A program made the translations under genes and the position numbers. Below the pieces are notes generated by a model that saw nothing but the letters and a program-made list of their open reading frames with translations, ran no database searches and had not been told where the DNA came from. A stretch of DNA of 64,000 bases, taken from the NCBI GenBank assembly GCA_950295325.1, contig OX485803.1, forward strand, positions 43,973,554-44,037,553. Reading direction: 5' to 3'. Position 1 is the stretch's first letter. The number at the start of each line of letters is the position of its first letter. Shown one piece after another: positions 11,881-23,799 of the stretch. Source of the DNA: Polytrichum commune. Taxonomy: Eukaryota > Streptophyta > Polytrichopsida > Polytrichales > Polytrichaceae.

Positions 11881-14800
11881 CCCTGCCCTCGAAAATCTTT
11901 CACAGCTTTTTAGTTATTCAAAAATCTTTCACAACTCAAAAATCTAGCTAGTGCCGCTTAAAATCTTCCAAAAATCTCCCCGGACACTGCAAAGGAGGGT
12001 CTGCAGGTGGATAGCTCGAGAAAGAGAAAGTGAAAGAGAGTGTATTTCTCAACAAACTTAATTTGCTCCATCAGCTTAGAAATGAGCATGTGATGAAAAA
12101 CACGAGTATTATATAGAGGTGTATCAATTTGAAAGTGATCCACGTTGTTTTTCATCCTAATGAAGAAGGTGCATCCCCCCGAGTGCACGTGATGATATTC
12201 GTTGTCGAAGGTCTAAAATGTAGGCTGTCATTGCGTCTTGCCGTATACACAACAAATATATGAGGTGTGCAATCGAGAAGGATGACCACTAAGGTCCACA
12301 CACCTCATATGACTCTCACCATGGTTGAGACTCACGATTTGCAATTTATCCAGGCGTACATCTGAGAACCAAAAATCTAATAGATCGTGGCAAAGTTTTA
12401 ACTGGTTTTCTGTAATTTAGACTTTTGAAGGATGACAGAGATAGTAATGTAATAGTCCGCGTTCTGTTTGCACTAAGCTTCCCTACTTACTCTGTGTTGG
12501 CTCAAAGATACGGATCAGCCAGATTTTACTCATACAATTTTTGTGCCTCCAGATGCCTTGCCTCCAATAGAGCATAACTTACAGCTCCATTTCCATAATT
12601 TCTGGCAGGGCTCTTCCCTTCACAACAATTGTTTCTAAAATATTTTGAGTGTTTCTAATGATTTGATGACACGTTCATTCCCAAAGAGGAGCAACGTGTT
12701 TGGAACGAAGACCTTCATTGATAGCATTTGTGACTGAATTGGAAAAGCACTTTTAAATGTCTACTTTCGAAGCAATTAAACTCTAGTGGAAGCAATTTTT
12801 CTAAAGCATGGATCACCATCCAAATCCCTGGGTGTTAATTTTTTTTCATTTCCAAGTCAAACCATTTTGTAAAGGTAACAAATCAATAGTCATCAACTCC
12901 TAAATCATAGTCAGCTCGTAAATCGAGCATGACATTATCTTACTCTGCAAGAATTCACTGCTCCAGAACTCAAGATTCTAAAGTGTGGCTCCATTCAATG
13001 GAACATGTCATATGTCACTTTCAAAGGCCATTTCAACATGTTTTTTCAAATTAATATTTTTGTGAATAACATGAAACGCCACTTAAAAGTCAAATAGGAC
13101 ACAACTCCATGTAAGCGTTAACACTGATTTCACATTGACTTGATCACATCAAACTAGAACACTCAATCCACGCCTACCAAACACACATAGGATTGAAATT
13201 TTTAATCTTTAGTTCCTATATATTATAGTTGCAATCTACCTTAAATGTTGACTCATTATGAGTTGAATCATCGTTGAATGAATCATTAGCTAAGTATTGA
13301 GTTAGCGCTGAAAGATACTGAACCCTGAAGAATATGTACCAACACTGACTCCACAGTAGACAATGGTCACTCGCATTCTAAGATTCAAGCCACCCATTGC
13401 TTGAAGTAATATAAACATATGTGAATATTTGGATGCAGTGGCAAAACTTGTACTGGCAAAATAAACTGCTCACCCAGAAGAGTTTGAAGGAATTGGATAC
13501 TTCAAATCTGTGGGAGATTTCCAAATTTTGTTTTGTGTATTTGCCATTGTTGGTGCTGATACACTCACATTCAATGTAGGCCTCAATTTGTAATTTGTGC
13601 AGAAACATGCGCCAATTGTCACTATAGCTCCCTGCAATATGGGTGATGAGGATAGACATGCATAATCCATAGTTCGTGATTTCCAGGCTAACCTGTAAGA
13701 AAAAAAAAATCCGGGAGAAAGCTGAGTAGGTACATAATCGCCCTTGCCCAAAATTTGGTTACCCCTGTGCATGGATAATACATCTGACCCAAACTATGCA
13801 TTGCAAAATTTGCAAGTCACATCATCCAATTCAGCTGTAAATTTTTGTTAGAGAAGTCAGTTGCACATGATTCAGTGCAGAGCCGGTATTGATTTAATTA
13901 TTAGCTACAAAGCATAGATGCAGTTAAGGCCACATGCAGGAGCTAACTTATGTACTATCAACTCAAAAGTTGATGCTTCATTCGATGGCTGAGTGGGGAA
14001 TTCATCTCCCAGCTGCAATTAATGCTCCAACTAATGTCACACATGTTTTGTAATTGTAGTCGTATTTCTATCCGTCATGCCCAGCAACAGAAACCTCCTA
14101 TTTTCGGGAGTTTTGTCACGAATCTCTTTGTTGTAGCAACTGGCCCCAAGTAAGTACCTATCAGTGAATACATTGAGGTCCAAACAGCGACATTGTGAAT
14201 GGAGTTCTTCCAGGCGTGGTTCAGGTGAAAAAATTGCCACATTCATGGGATTCTGGAGGCACGTGGCAAGAGGCATTTCATGACCAGTAGTTTTACAACA
14301 CGATGGAATACACGTGAGTTTGCTAAAATTCAATACGATGTTCTCGGTCTTGATTGCTACTCAAGAAGACAAGCCATATTGGGGTCTGAAATACACACAT
14401 ATCCAGATGAGAATTATTCAAAGAACCTACAAGTAACACTCAACGAATTCAAAATCACATTCATCTTGCCTCCGAATTTGTAATCTTAGCATATTTGTTC
14501 ATCGATTGAATCTGCTCATGTCCTCATGTAATTTTCGGATCGCCACATCTGCCAAAACTGCTAGAAGCAACCGTACGTAATCGGAACGTCTTCACATAGG
14601 GATTCGCAATCTACATCCTGGCCCATCGGACTTCATGATGCATGCAACCTGCGATTCTCCTGTGCGTTTCCTATCTTTCGAATTCGATAGCTCAAACTAA
14701 TTAGGGTTTGGCACATTGGGGTTGCACTACGTGAATCTTCGGAGACGAAGGGTGTCGTTATGTTGGAAAACAAAATCAACGTCGTGCTCATCACTCCCTC

Positions 14801-16594
14801 ACAGCATCAAATGAATAGTTGTGTCTGCCAAAACAAAACCAAAAAAAAAAAAAAAAAAAAACACATTGGAATAGTGGGTAAAGTGCATTGGCACTATAGC
14901 CTTGGATCCCACGACTCGGAGGATGGAATCTTCTTGGTGAGGTTGGGCCATGTGGGCTCACACGCAATGGTTGGACCGTGCATCCTCAAAGCAAAAAGAT
15001 GCATGAGAATAGTGTTACGGTTCATTTCCCGCTCCCGAACGATTTCATTAGAGTGTGGTCGGAGATGATAGTAACTTAATAAATATCGTAACCTCTTCTT
15101 ATCATCGTCGCCGCCAGTTGACATGGAGAATATCATTAAAAATACAAAAGGGGGCTCACCGCTCCCAAGAAACATCCATCGATGCAAAACCCAAGGAGAG
15201 TCAATGCAACAACCATGAGCGACAACGTGTTTGGTTGCACGCTCATTCCAAATTTGAGGTCAACTTTCTCCGATCACTTGATCACATTTGCCTTGACACC
15301 CACTAATGAGTTTGGTCCACTAAACTTTAACTGAGTGATCGCAAGAGACGCCTTTCATACCCAACACAAGGTCGTCGCCAAATACAGGTCTTTTAGCATA
15401 GATAATGGTGATATACGAAAACCATCTTAGTTAATTATGACGACTTCTTTTTATATGGTTCAGTGTGGTGTGTCATGTTAATATTGTGACCTCCATGGCT
15501 TGTCTTGTTAGGAACAAGTGTCCCATGTTGCTTTCTCAGGTTTTTACCTAGTGGGTTACAAGATTGTTCACGTGGGTTGATGTTGAATAGAAAGAATCAC
15601 ACTAGTTCACATTTATTGTGTAGTGTTATTGAAGTCAGATTTAAAGATTGAACTCAACGCTATCGCTACTTATAGTTGTTCACATCATTCAAAGAATCCT
15701 AGGTTTTTTAACCTAACATGTTCATGTAACACTAAACACGTTCTCAAAAATCTTGACTTTTTGGTTGACTCACTTCTATGGGTAGATTTGTCAATACACT
15801 TTTTATACATTCAAAGTTCATGGGAGATTTATAAATCTTCGATGATTACTTGAAAAATATCTAAATATGTCGAGAGTTTTTTGCATTACCTTCTTGATGT
15901 TGATTCCATATAATTTGAATTAATAAATAATGAGAATATGATCAAATCATCTACTCTAGTACTATCATTTTCATATCTGCATGTGAAAAGTTGTACATAA
16001 GATCTTACTCTACCATACAACTCATGCATGTGTACTTTTGGATCGGGCCTTGGTCCAACTTCACTTGAATTCATATGAGTTTAGGTTTTTTATCGCATCG
16101 TTGAAAAGCCAAGGATGCCATAGAACACGGTTTGATCTTGACTAGATAGCACCGGAATGTGGTTTCCCCACGAGATTCAAGTGGGTCCCAACCAATGGAG
16201 GAATGACACGTGGCAAGGTTGCAAGGAAACAAAGTAGTTTTTATTTATTGATTTGTCGGAATAAAGAGAGTCCTCTCCCTCCCTCTACGGTAAGTTTTGG
16301 TAAGTACATTGACTTTGACTGTAGCGAGAGATAATGAGATGCGACAATGATGCTACGTGATTCGTACCATGGGAATATTATTTGTAAGTTAGCAAATGAG
16401 CTTTACCAAATATAGTGATGTGGGGGGGGGGTTGGATGGACGGATGTCATGCAGAGTATCTGGGCATTAATGATTGATATAAAAATAATCATCCATCATC
16501 CATCTCAATAGGGCAAAGGCCGCTTATTGAGGTGCTTATTTAGAGCTTGGGCCCACTTTACCCCGCGTGGTTTATACTACACTAATTGATCCAA
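11881..16594. other. Unresolved region, possible gene relics
   Basis: Minus-strand frames at 13378-13659, 13470-13772 and 14037-14333 have a more protein-like composition than their surroundings, but no complete domain. The last contains a stretch resembling the start of a WD-repeat protein (RYLLGAS-type motif). A 20-base A-tract lies near 14840. The segment 14500-14760 carries TTAGGGTTT-like sequence of the kind seen in plant 5' leaders. I cannot assemble a gene from these pieces. Confidence 0.35.
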
Positions 16595-16740
16595 ATTAGT
16601 GCGTGTTACTCTTTAGACTTACACAGTCCTATAACTATTGAATGAGAATGTGATGTTGTATCAAGCAAAGTCATTTATGTTCTATATATAATACCCGAAC
16701 AACTTATTGAACTTTCGTGAGTCAAAATTGAACTCATGAC
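16595..16740. repeat. Partial copy of the ACTTAGTGTCACTTACT MITE family
   Basis: Aligns with 42128-42340 (shared pieces: ACAATG or ACAGTC plus CTAT, ACTATTGAA, TCATTTATGTTCTAT, CAAAATTGAACTC). It lacks one or both terminal repeats of the family seen complete at 19504-19728 and 29031-29277. Confidence 0.5.
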
Positions 16741-17221
16741 GCATTAATTGGGATAGTAATCAGTATAGTTGTTGGTCCAAAGTGAGAGGAATCTAGTATT
16801 GAAATTGATAAGAGACTTAGGGCCACTTCACACATGAGCCAAGAGCCGTGACCATGAAATTGTGAGTGCCCAAAAGAAAGTGTCCAAAGGCCATCCCAAC
16901 ACACCTCCAAAATCATGTAGTGTGGTCACGGACCCTCAAGAGTAGTGTGAAGTGATATGTGACCGGCCCCTCAACCAAATTCTATTTCAATGAGTTTCTA
17001 TTCATGTAGGTCTTCACACATGATAAAATAGAATAAGTCAACGGTTGTGAGCGTTCGGAGTGCCATGGTCTCCCAGTCTTGTGTTAGGCCTACCTTCAAG
17101 AAACGGTTTTTGAAAATAGTTCAAGTGACCATGAAACACGATCCATTCAATGCCATGTAGGAATCCATACAAACTTTACATCCATCTTGCATTCCCAAAC
17201 TCAATTGGTCCCTCAAGCGTA

Positions 17222-18076
17222 CACTACACTAAATATGATATTCAGTGTTTGATTATATTTAGTGTTGTTACCACCCTATCTTGCTCAACGCTAATTTTTA
17301 ATTCTTTGATAATTAGTGTTAGACATAACTGCGCCGCCACCTTCCCTACCGTCACCTCCCTTCTCCTTTTATCATTGTTGATTTTTTTTTCATATCCTTA
17401 CTAACACTAGATTCATACATGTAACTTCTACATATTACCACAGTTGATATGATTTAATGTTTGAGTTTACATTTGATGCTACTTACTTTCATAGGGTTAG
17501 TGATATTTAGGGGCGGTTTACACTATGGACCAAGAGCCATGACCATGAAATTCTAAAATATGTGATTGGAGAGTAAAGTGCTCTTGGTCCCATTTGGCTT
17601 TACACTACCTTGAAAAAAGGAGAATGACCACTAACTTTGAGGTCCCCAAAAACTACTAAAATCTGCCATTTGGATAATGTGCCATGGTCCAACGGGTTTT
17701 CCGTTGAGGCGAGGCAAAATGCTCGACTCAACGGAAATCAAGGGAGCCGTAAGGCTGAAAATCAGCCATTGGCCGAAAAAAAAATTTAATATTTTTTTTC
17801 CCGAATTTTTTTGACGTTACTGTAGATCGTTGGGATAGAAATATTAAAAAAATCAGCCCAAAGTTGTCCCGGTCCAAATCCACTTTACACTACAAGAGTG
17901 ACCAAGCCACTCAAAAATCCATTTTTGATTTTTCATGGTCACGGCTCTTGGCCAAGAGCTCTGACCATGAAAATGATTTAATTTTCTTGGTCATGGCTCT
18001 TGGTCCATAGTGTAAACCGCCCCTTAGTGTATGCGTTCGTGTTTAGTTTATCAAACACCAAATATCATAGTAAGTG
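17222..18076 (+). mobile_element. MITE family B inserted in A (interrupted)
   Basis: Ends are inverted: CACTACACTAAATATGATAT at left, and the complement of CACTTACTATGATATTTGG at right. The element sits where intact family A (26796-27293) runs straight through. Its own body matches the reverse complement of 48391-48682, except for 17510-18023, which is absent from that copy. No clear target duplication is visible, so the exact boundaries are approximate. Confidence 0.8.
17510..18023 (+). mobile_element. Harbinger-type MITE family C inserted in B
   Basis: A 514-bp element with inverted ends beginning GGGGCGGTTTACACTATGG, flanked by TTA on both sides (17507-17509 and 18024-18026). The homologous B copy on the other strand has a single TAA at this site (48444-48446), which proves the insertion. 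The terminal 22 bases equal the right terminus of the larger element at 33234-36746. Internal sequence (CCATGGTCCAACGGGTTTTC) also resembles that element's subterminal region in inverted orientation. Confidence 0.93.
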
Positions 18077-18655
18077 GAGTGTGAAGTGAGCTTGGACCGG
18101 CTCCGCCTTTTCCACCAATGAGAGTGCTTGAAGTGTAACGGTCACGGGCTGTCAGTCTCGTGTGTGAAGTGGCCCTGACACGGGTGGAGGGGAGTCCAAA
18201 GGCATGATATCGTGTGGCCATGGGGTGGGAAAAGGAAGCGTGGTGCCACTATTATCCTCCTTCAAGGCACCCCAGCCACTGGGGGCCCAAGTGGGTTTAT
18301 TATTGGAATAAAAATAGGAAGCCGCATTCCCTCGCCTGCCTTCAAGCGCATGATATGATATGCGAAATTCCCAAAAGGAAGGGAAGGTGCCCTCCGACAC
18401 TTTTGCCTCGCACGAAACAAAACATGTAAAGTGATGCGGACAATCTTTTTGTTCTTGTGAGGTGTCTTTAGACACATGCATGTTGTAGACAAGAAGTTAC
18501 ACTATTTGGTGTCCCACCTTCGTAACACTCTTACGCAGGCAAAAGCTAAGTCATTCTTACATCGGTGACACATAGTTATTTTGAAATACTTCAAGGTTTT
18601 TCCTAGAATGTTAACCCCTAAGCGTCTAAGAGGCCCATACTATACCTCTCTAAGC

Positions 18656-18840
18656 TATATATATAATTATTCATATCCATATCCATAACAGTGTTTTGTG
18701 GGATTGACATTATTCCACGTAGTATTCCCAGATTTTTCCCACATTTAGTTTGAATGTGGGGAATATCCGGGAATGCTACATGGACTACTGTCAATCCCAC
18801 AAAACATTGTTATGGATATGAATAATGTTATTATATAACT
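18656..18840. repeat. Imperfect foldback element
   Basis: Left arm 18656-18740 and right arm 18750-18840 are inverted copies (for example GTTTTGTGGGATTGACA against TGTCAATCCCACAAAAC, and TTCATATCCAT against ATGGATATGAA), separated by a short loop. No coding and no clear target duplication. A small foldback MITE is the likely identity. Confidence 0.75.
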
Positions 18841-19257
18841 CCATACTTTCATGTTTTTAGATAATCGTGCCCAAAATTAACTTATCTAAACTGAATTTAT
18901 TCTTCAAGTGTGTTATTTGAATAAGTTGAACACTTTGATGTTATTGAAATTTCAAGTTCAAACACGCGACCTAGGTGTTGTTGGATTCAAATGCAGACAT
19001 TGTATATTGATCATCAATGTATGGTATGAATAAAAAAATTATTCTCTCCTTGACATGAGACGGTTTATAAACATTTTTTCCAAAACATTGAACTTGTCAA
19101 TCAGTGTCCAGTTGAGAAGAGGAAATCATCTCATGTGCCAATTTTGGATCATACACCCAAGCTCAAGACGGAAAGAAATTGTTGCTTTTCTACTTACGAA
19201 TAATATCCTTCAATGTGCATGAAGTCATAACACTACTCAGCACTTAGTGCTCGTTCA

Positions 19258-19382
19258 GTGGGCCCTTGGAATATAACAATCGGATGCTCAAAAAGTTGTG
19301 CAAGGAAGCTTGTGTTGTAATTGAGCTCCTAGTATCCAATTGTTATATTCCAGGGGCCCACATCGCGAAGCAATGTTATGGT
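19258..19382 (+). repeat. Short hairpin repeat, copy 2
   Basis: Begins GTGGGCCCTTGGAATATAAC and returns as GTTATATTCCAGGGGCCCAC, a better preserved stem than copy 1 at 7203-7325. The 3' extension (GAAGCAATGTTATGG) is shared with copy 1. Confidence 0.7.
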
Positions 19383-19503
19383 GTTGACTCAAGTGGTTGC
19401 AGGGAATTGTTGCATACAAGCATGCCTCTTGTTTCACCCTCCAAGGTTATGTTTATTTCAGTCTTTTTTTTACTTACTAGATTAAATGAGGACGCTTGGT
19501 AAT

Positions 19504-19728
19504 ACTACACTAAATCTCATACTTAGTGTCACTTACTATTGGGAGTTACACAATGCTACATCTTTGTACTATTGATATAATTTCTTACCAAGTAAACATT
19601 TCAATGTTCTATAATCTCCAAACATCCATTTTGACCTTTGTTGGCAAAATTGGAGATGTACATTAAATAATTATAGTGTTGCGTGATTCCAAGTAGTAAG
19701 TGATACTAAATACAATAATTAGTGTACT
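19504..19728. mobile_element. MITE family P (ACTTAGTGTCACTTACT), complete copy
   Basis: Terminal inverted repeats of ~50 bp: left TACACTAAATCTCATACTTA continuing GTGTCACTTACTATT; right ends AGTAAGTGATACTAAATAC. About 225 bp, no coding. The body includes TTCTATAATCTCCAAACA, a block shared with other copies (for example TTCTATAATGTCCAAACA at 42458-42682). Confidence 0.75.
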
Positions 19729-20357
19729 TCTTAAACATTCAAATGGTTTGAAGATCGCTACTATTGGGTTAGAGATGGTTCACATCGTTTCCACTACACC
19801 ATTTTTAGTATGACGACTTAGTGTCACACCACTAGTGTCACCACCTACCATGTTCACTATAATGAATGCAATCAATTAGGGCACTATTATGAGCACGTAG
19901 TTCTGAATCAATAATGATAGTTTTTTAACCAATATAGCTTAAATATTTTTAAAGATAAGAGAACCCATTTGTGCAAAATTAGTGCATTAGTTGGAAGCAA
20001 CATAGCAAATAACTATATACATCTAAAGAGGTAGTACGTGACACTATGTAAACAACATATTGTAGGACATGACCCATTTATTGGCCAAGGGTTTAGGACC
20101 GCCATGTATTTTGAAGGTGGAAACATTGAGATGTTAGAACCCTTTATTTCACAGACTTCTCTAAGTTAAGCTAGTTTGATCCCATAAACAATGTCATAGA
20201 CCTTGAACTAGTCTAGTGAGACCATATTGGGAGAAATCAATCTTAAAACATGTAGGAGATAGGAATTTACATGCCCCCCCCCCTTACTTGGTTGCTATGA
20301 ATCCTAAGCCCATTGATCTAGTGACAAACTTTGGTTCATCCAAACTTCAATCATATC

Positions 20358-20812
20358 GTAGCTCTCTAGCAGCTTGGGCACCTTTCTGCCTAATAATTAA
20401 TTAAAGTGTGAAAGTAATTTAGGTAGCCCATAAAATAATATTCTAAAACTGGGCAAATTCAAAAAGTAATTTAATATAAATTAGACATTCATCCAAATCA
20501 TTTCTATAATTTGTGCATGGTTTTCTTGATTTCGTCTATGGCAGCTACAATTAACTTGAACACTTCCTTTAACCAACATTTCTTACCCTGAAGTTTATCT
20601 TTTACTTGTATGTAAGGGTTTTGCTTGGCAACAATTTTTTCTTTGATTTGATACTACTTTTTTTGATTCCGATGAATGTCACTTGCATTATTGTGATTTT
20701 AGGCACTCTTTGAATGTTATTTCTTTTTTGTGAACACTCAACGAATTGAATTTCCATAAACTTTGGCTCCTTTAAAATTAATTATTTTATGCCCAAGTTG
20801 CTAGAGAGCTAC
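20358..20812. mobile_element. MITE with 23-bp terminal inverted repeats
   Basis: GTAGCTCTCTAGCAGCTTGG plus GCA at 20358-20380 is repeated inverted at 20790-20812 with one mismatch. The 455-bp body is AT-rich and non-coding. Flanks share only ATATC-like sequence, so the superfamily is undetermined. The frame at 20216-20404 overlaps the left terminus and is not a gene. Confidence 0.7.
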
Positions 20813-22271
20813 TATATCAAGACATGAAACTTATAAGGTGCAACCACCTCACTGTCACAAATCCACACCCTCCAACATCAACCAATTAAGAATTATTGTG
20901 GGAAACAATTGCTTTCCATTCTTTCACATAGTTTAGTTTAGGAACACTCAATAAGATATTGTTTTCCTTGAGTTCTTTGCCCTCCATGAGAGGTTTTGTG
21001 TTTGTGTTGTTTGCTTCATTTGCCACCCTCTATATGGGGTGCAAGAACGGTCAAGTATACAACTCCATTACCATGGATAGGTTTAAGTGAAAGTGATTCA
21101 AAACTATATACAAACTTTGAGTTTTGCAAAGGAAACAATCTTAAACATTTGAAAATCACATTGATCTACAAAGCCAAGCAATTTATGTTGACCTGATAGA
21201 TTTTTTTTTTAAAAAGACTACATATTTTAGAAAACGATGCAAGTAGTGTGCTAGTATGTATATTGTACATGTAATAATCTATAAAAAAAATTAAAACATG
21301 AAAAAACTACATGACACTGATGTTTTCCTACACATTTTTGTATTGATGTTGTGAAGTTCAAAACGAATTCAAGGAACATGAAAAAAAAAATCCAACTTCA
21401 AAATATTGAAGGTCATGAAATCTATGTCCGAACTATATTTAGCCATTACCTTTGAGAAATGCTTTTAATGATAATTTTTGAAGATCTCATCTTGATACTT
21501 TATATTTGAATACCCAACACAACAATAAAGGGCACCATGAAAAAAATTTAACTTAAACAACAATTTCTATTATTTTAAGGCGGTTGACCAAAACAATTAT
21601 GATTTTAGTATAATGAAGCAGTTTTCCATATACTTGACGGTGCTTGCTCCCATGGGTAAAGTTTCATGACACCTACCATGGGGGATAGTGACGCCTGATA
21701 TAGACATTGTGTAGCATGGATATAATTACTTATATCCAATTCACATCTAAAGCGGGGTCCAAGGTCCTCATTTAGTATAGTGGGAATAAAATTGACAATC
21801 ATGGAAAGGGCATGGTTTTAACCCAACTCCAACAATAGTACTTTGAACCAAACCCCCCTCTCTTGCCAAGGTTTAGCCTTTGAGTTGTTGGTGTGCTTTT
21901 GATGAGAGGGGATTGTTGCATACAAGCATATCTCTAGGCTCTCATCTGCATGTGTTGGAAAAAAGAAACCCTAATTCCTATAGGTTTGTGGTTGATTCAT
22001 TGATGTCAAATGTGTCATGCTAGACCAATTCACGATCTTTGAAACTAATTCCAATGGTAACTTATCTTCAAAAACCAACCTCCAACCTATGAATTATTAT
22101 AAGATGTTCTTATTGGATGTATTAGAGGTACTACAGTACTGCATGCAATAATTTTCTCTCACCTATAGGTTCCCATTGCAATGGAATCTACATTCTCATA
22201 TTATTTGTTTGGCATAAATGAAACCACTTCATTGCACTCAAATTAACAAAACAAAAAAGGCAACCTTCTAA

Positions 22272-22562
22272 GAATGGGTTTACACTAAGGGCCAAGACCA
22301 AAGAAACACCAAAATCGAGTGCTCATATTGATCAATAGCAAGAATTGGGACCCAATGAGTTTACACTACAATGTGAGTTTAAAATACGGGGAAAATGAAG
22401 TGCCACCTACTGTGGCATCATTATTTTTGCCGTATCTTAACAATCCTTGTTCAAGATACTACCCTTTATGGTTTGAGAAATCAATCTTCAAGTTTGGGTC
22501 TAATCTTGAGTTTAAAAGAAGGGTCCTTTAAGAGGTGTTTGGGACCTCAAGTGAACCCACCC
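22272..22562 (+). mobile_element. Tourist-like MITE family D, copy 1 (intact)
   Basis: A 291-bp element flanked by TAA on both sides (22269-22271 and 22563-22565). Ends are GAATGGGTTTACACTAAGG and the inverted GAACCCACCC. It serves as the reference for copy 2, which starts right after its 3' TAA. Confidence 0.75.
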
Positions 22563-22803
22563 TAAGGATCTACTCTAGGGTCCAAGACCAAAGGACCCCC
22601 AAAATCAAACAAACCTATTGGTCGAGAGCAAAAATGTGGACACAAGGAATTTACACTAGGGTCCAAGGCCAAGATATGAAGCAACGAATGTGACATGATC
22701 ACTTTCCCACCAAACCATGGCGGGATCCTCACTCGAGAGAATACTCCACCTTGTTTGAGAAACCAATCTTCAGGGTTGGGTCCAATCTTGAGCCCAAAAG
22801 CAA

Positions 22804-23516
22804 GGGCCACTTCACACACGAGCCAAGAGCCATGACCATGTAATTGTGAGGGCCCTCAAATCTCATCCATGGGCAATTTCAGTTGTTTAACCGCCATGAT
22901 CTGCCATAATTTGCATCACTCTTGGAGGTGGGCATGACGCAAGTTCCAACAAACCATGAAACAATATCCATAGTGTGCCATGTAGGAATCCGTATAGTAG
23001 GCTTCCATCCATGTTAATTTCTTTGGGCTCGTAGGCCTTCACCTTCTAGTGTGAAGTGAACTTGGACGGTCTCGGCCTTTTCAACCAACGAGAGATCTCA
23101 AGGCCAGTCCCAAGTCACTCAAGGTCAATCCGTGCAATCTCAACCATTGAAAGCATGGAAATTGGGACTCACAACTTCACACAAGGTCCCAAGTCCTAAG
23201 GCCCAATTATGACATGGATGCCTACATGGCAACACTTTTTGGAGGTTAGGCTTGGGGCTTGTGTCGAGAGCTCAGTCGAGCCAAAAGCTACACCCAACTC
23301 TCAACACAAGTCCCACGAACATTGTTGCATCAAATAGTCAAGATCGACGTTAATGTAACCATATGTTAATGATTTTCTTGATACTTAAAAGTTGGGACTT
23401 TGCACTCCATGTTAGTACTTGCAAACATGAGTGGGACTTGGGACTCGAGACCCCATGTGAACCAACCCTTAGAATGCAATGGTTGTGGGCCTTCAGTCTC
23501 ATGTGTGAAGGTGCCC
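22804..23516 (+). mobile_element. MITE family A, copy 3, inside D and itself interrupted
   Basis: Left end GGGCCACTTCACACACGAGC and right end CTCATGTGTGAAGGTGCCC correspond to the ends of the intact copy at 26796-27293. The body 22804-23094 matches family A loosely, with an internal replacement. After GACGGTCTCGGCC and CGAGAG the family A sequence stops, and it resumes near 23470 (GAATGCAATGG...). Confidence 0.75.
23095..23468 (-). mobile_element. MITE family E inserted in A copy 3
   Basis: Runs as the reverse of 36751-37125: both contain TTGAGGTCAATCC or its near relative, TGCAATCTCAACC, ATGGATGCCTACATGGCAAC (in orientation) and CCCATGTGAACC. The right end is followed by TTA; the left terminus is degraded. 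Intact family A has no sequence here. Confidence 0.75.
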
Positions 23517-23799
23517 AGAAATCCATTAACAAGTGTTTTGAACCTCAAGTTTCTTGAACCCGGACCCGAATGCAAATCCACCCTAAGTGGGCAGGCCGAG
23601 TGAAAGTCCACCTACTTCTATATATAAAAAGCGAGCTCCTCCAAAAGAGGGACTCCGATAATAAGCAAAGATCACACACGTGCAAGCTAGAGAGTGCGGG
23701 CAGGCGGGCAGCGGCTGTCTTGGGCAGCGATCTCGAGGCCAGCTCTGAAGCTTGGCAGCTTAGCCATATTGGTGGACGGGCAGCCATAAATAGACACAC

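Larger units (their letters stand above)
16820..18175 (+). mobile_element. Tourist-like MITE family A, copy 1 (interrupted)
   Basis: Left end GGGCCACTTCACACATGAG; right end is its inverted counterpart (GTGTGTGAAGTGGCCC). Flanks are TTA and TGA, a degraded TWA duplication. Sequence 16820-17221 and 18077-18175 matches the intact copy at 26796-27293 along its full length. The 855 bp between them is a separate insertion (family B), which itself carries family C. TWA targets and G-rich termini point to PIF/Harbinger-type mobilisation. No coding. Confidence 0.85.
22566..23583 (+). mobile_element. MITE family D, copy 2 (interrupted)
   Basis: Begins immediately after the shared TAA at 22563-22565 and ends AATCCACCC before TAA at 23584-23586. 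Segments 22566-22803 and 23517-23583 align with the two parts of copy 1 (shared blocks CCAAGACCAAAG, AATCTTGAG, AACCTCAAGT). The 713 bp between is a family A element. Confidence 0.75.

Noticed and set aside
18152-18481. 109-codon minus-strand frame
   Set aside because: It starts outside but runs into the terminus of MITE family A; no protein family resemblance.
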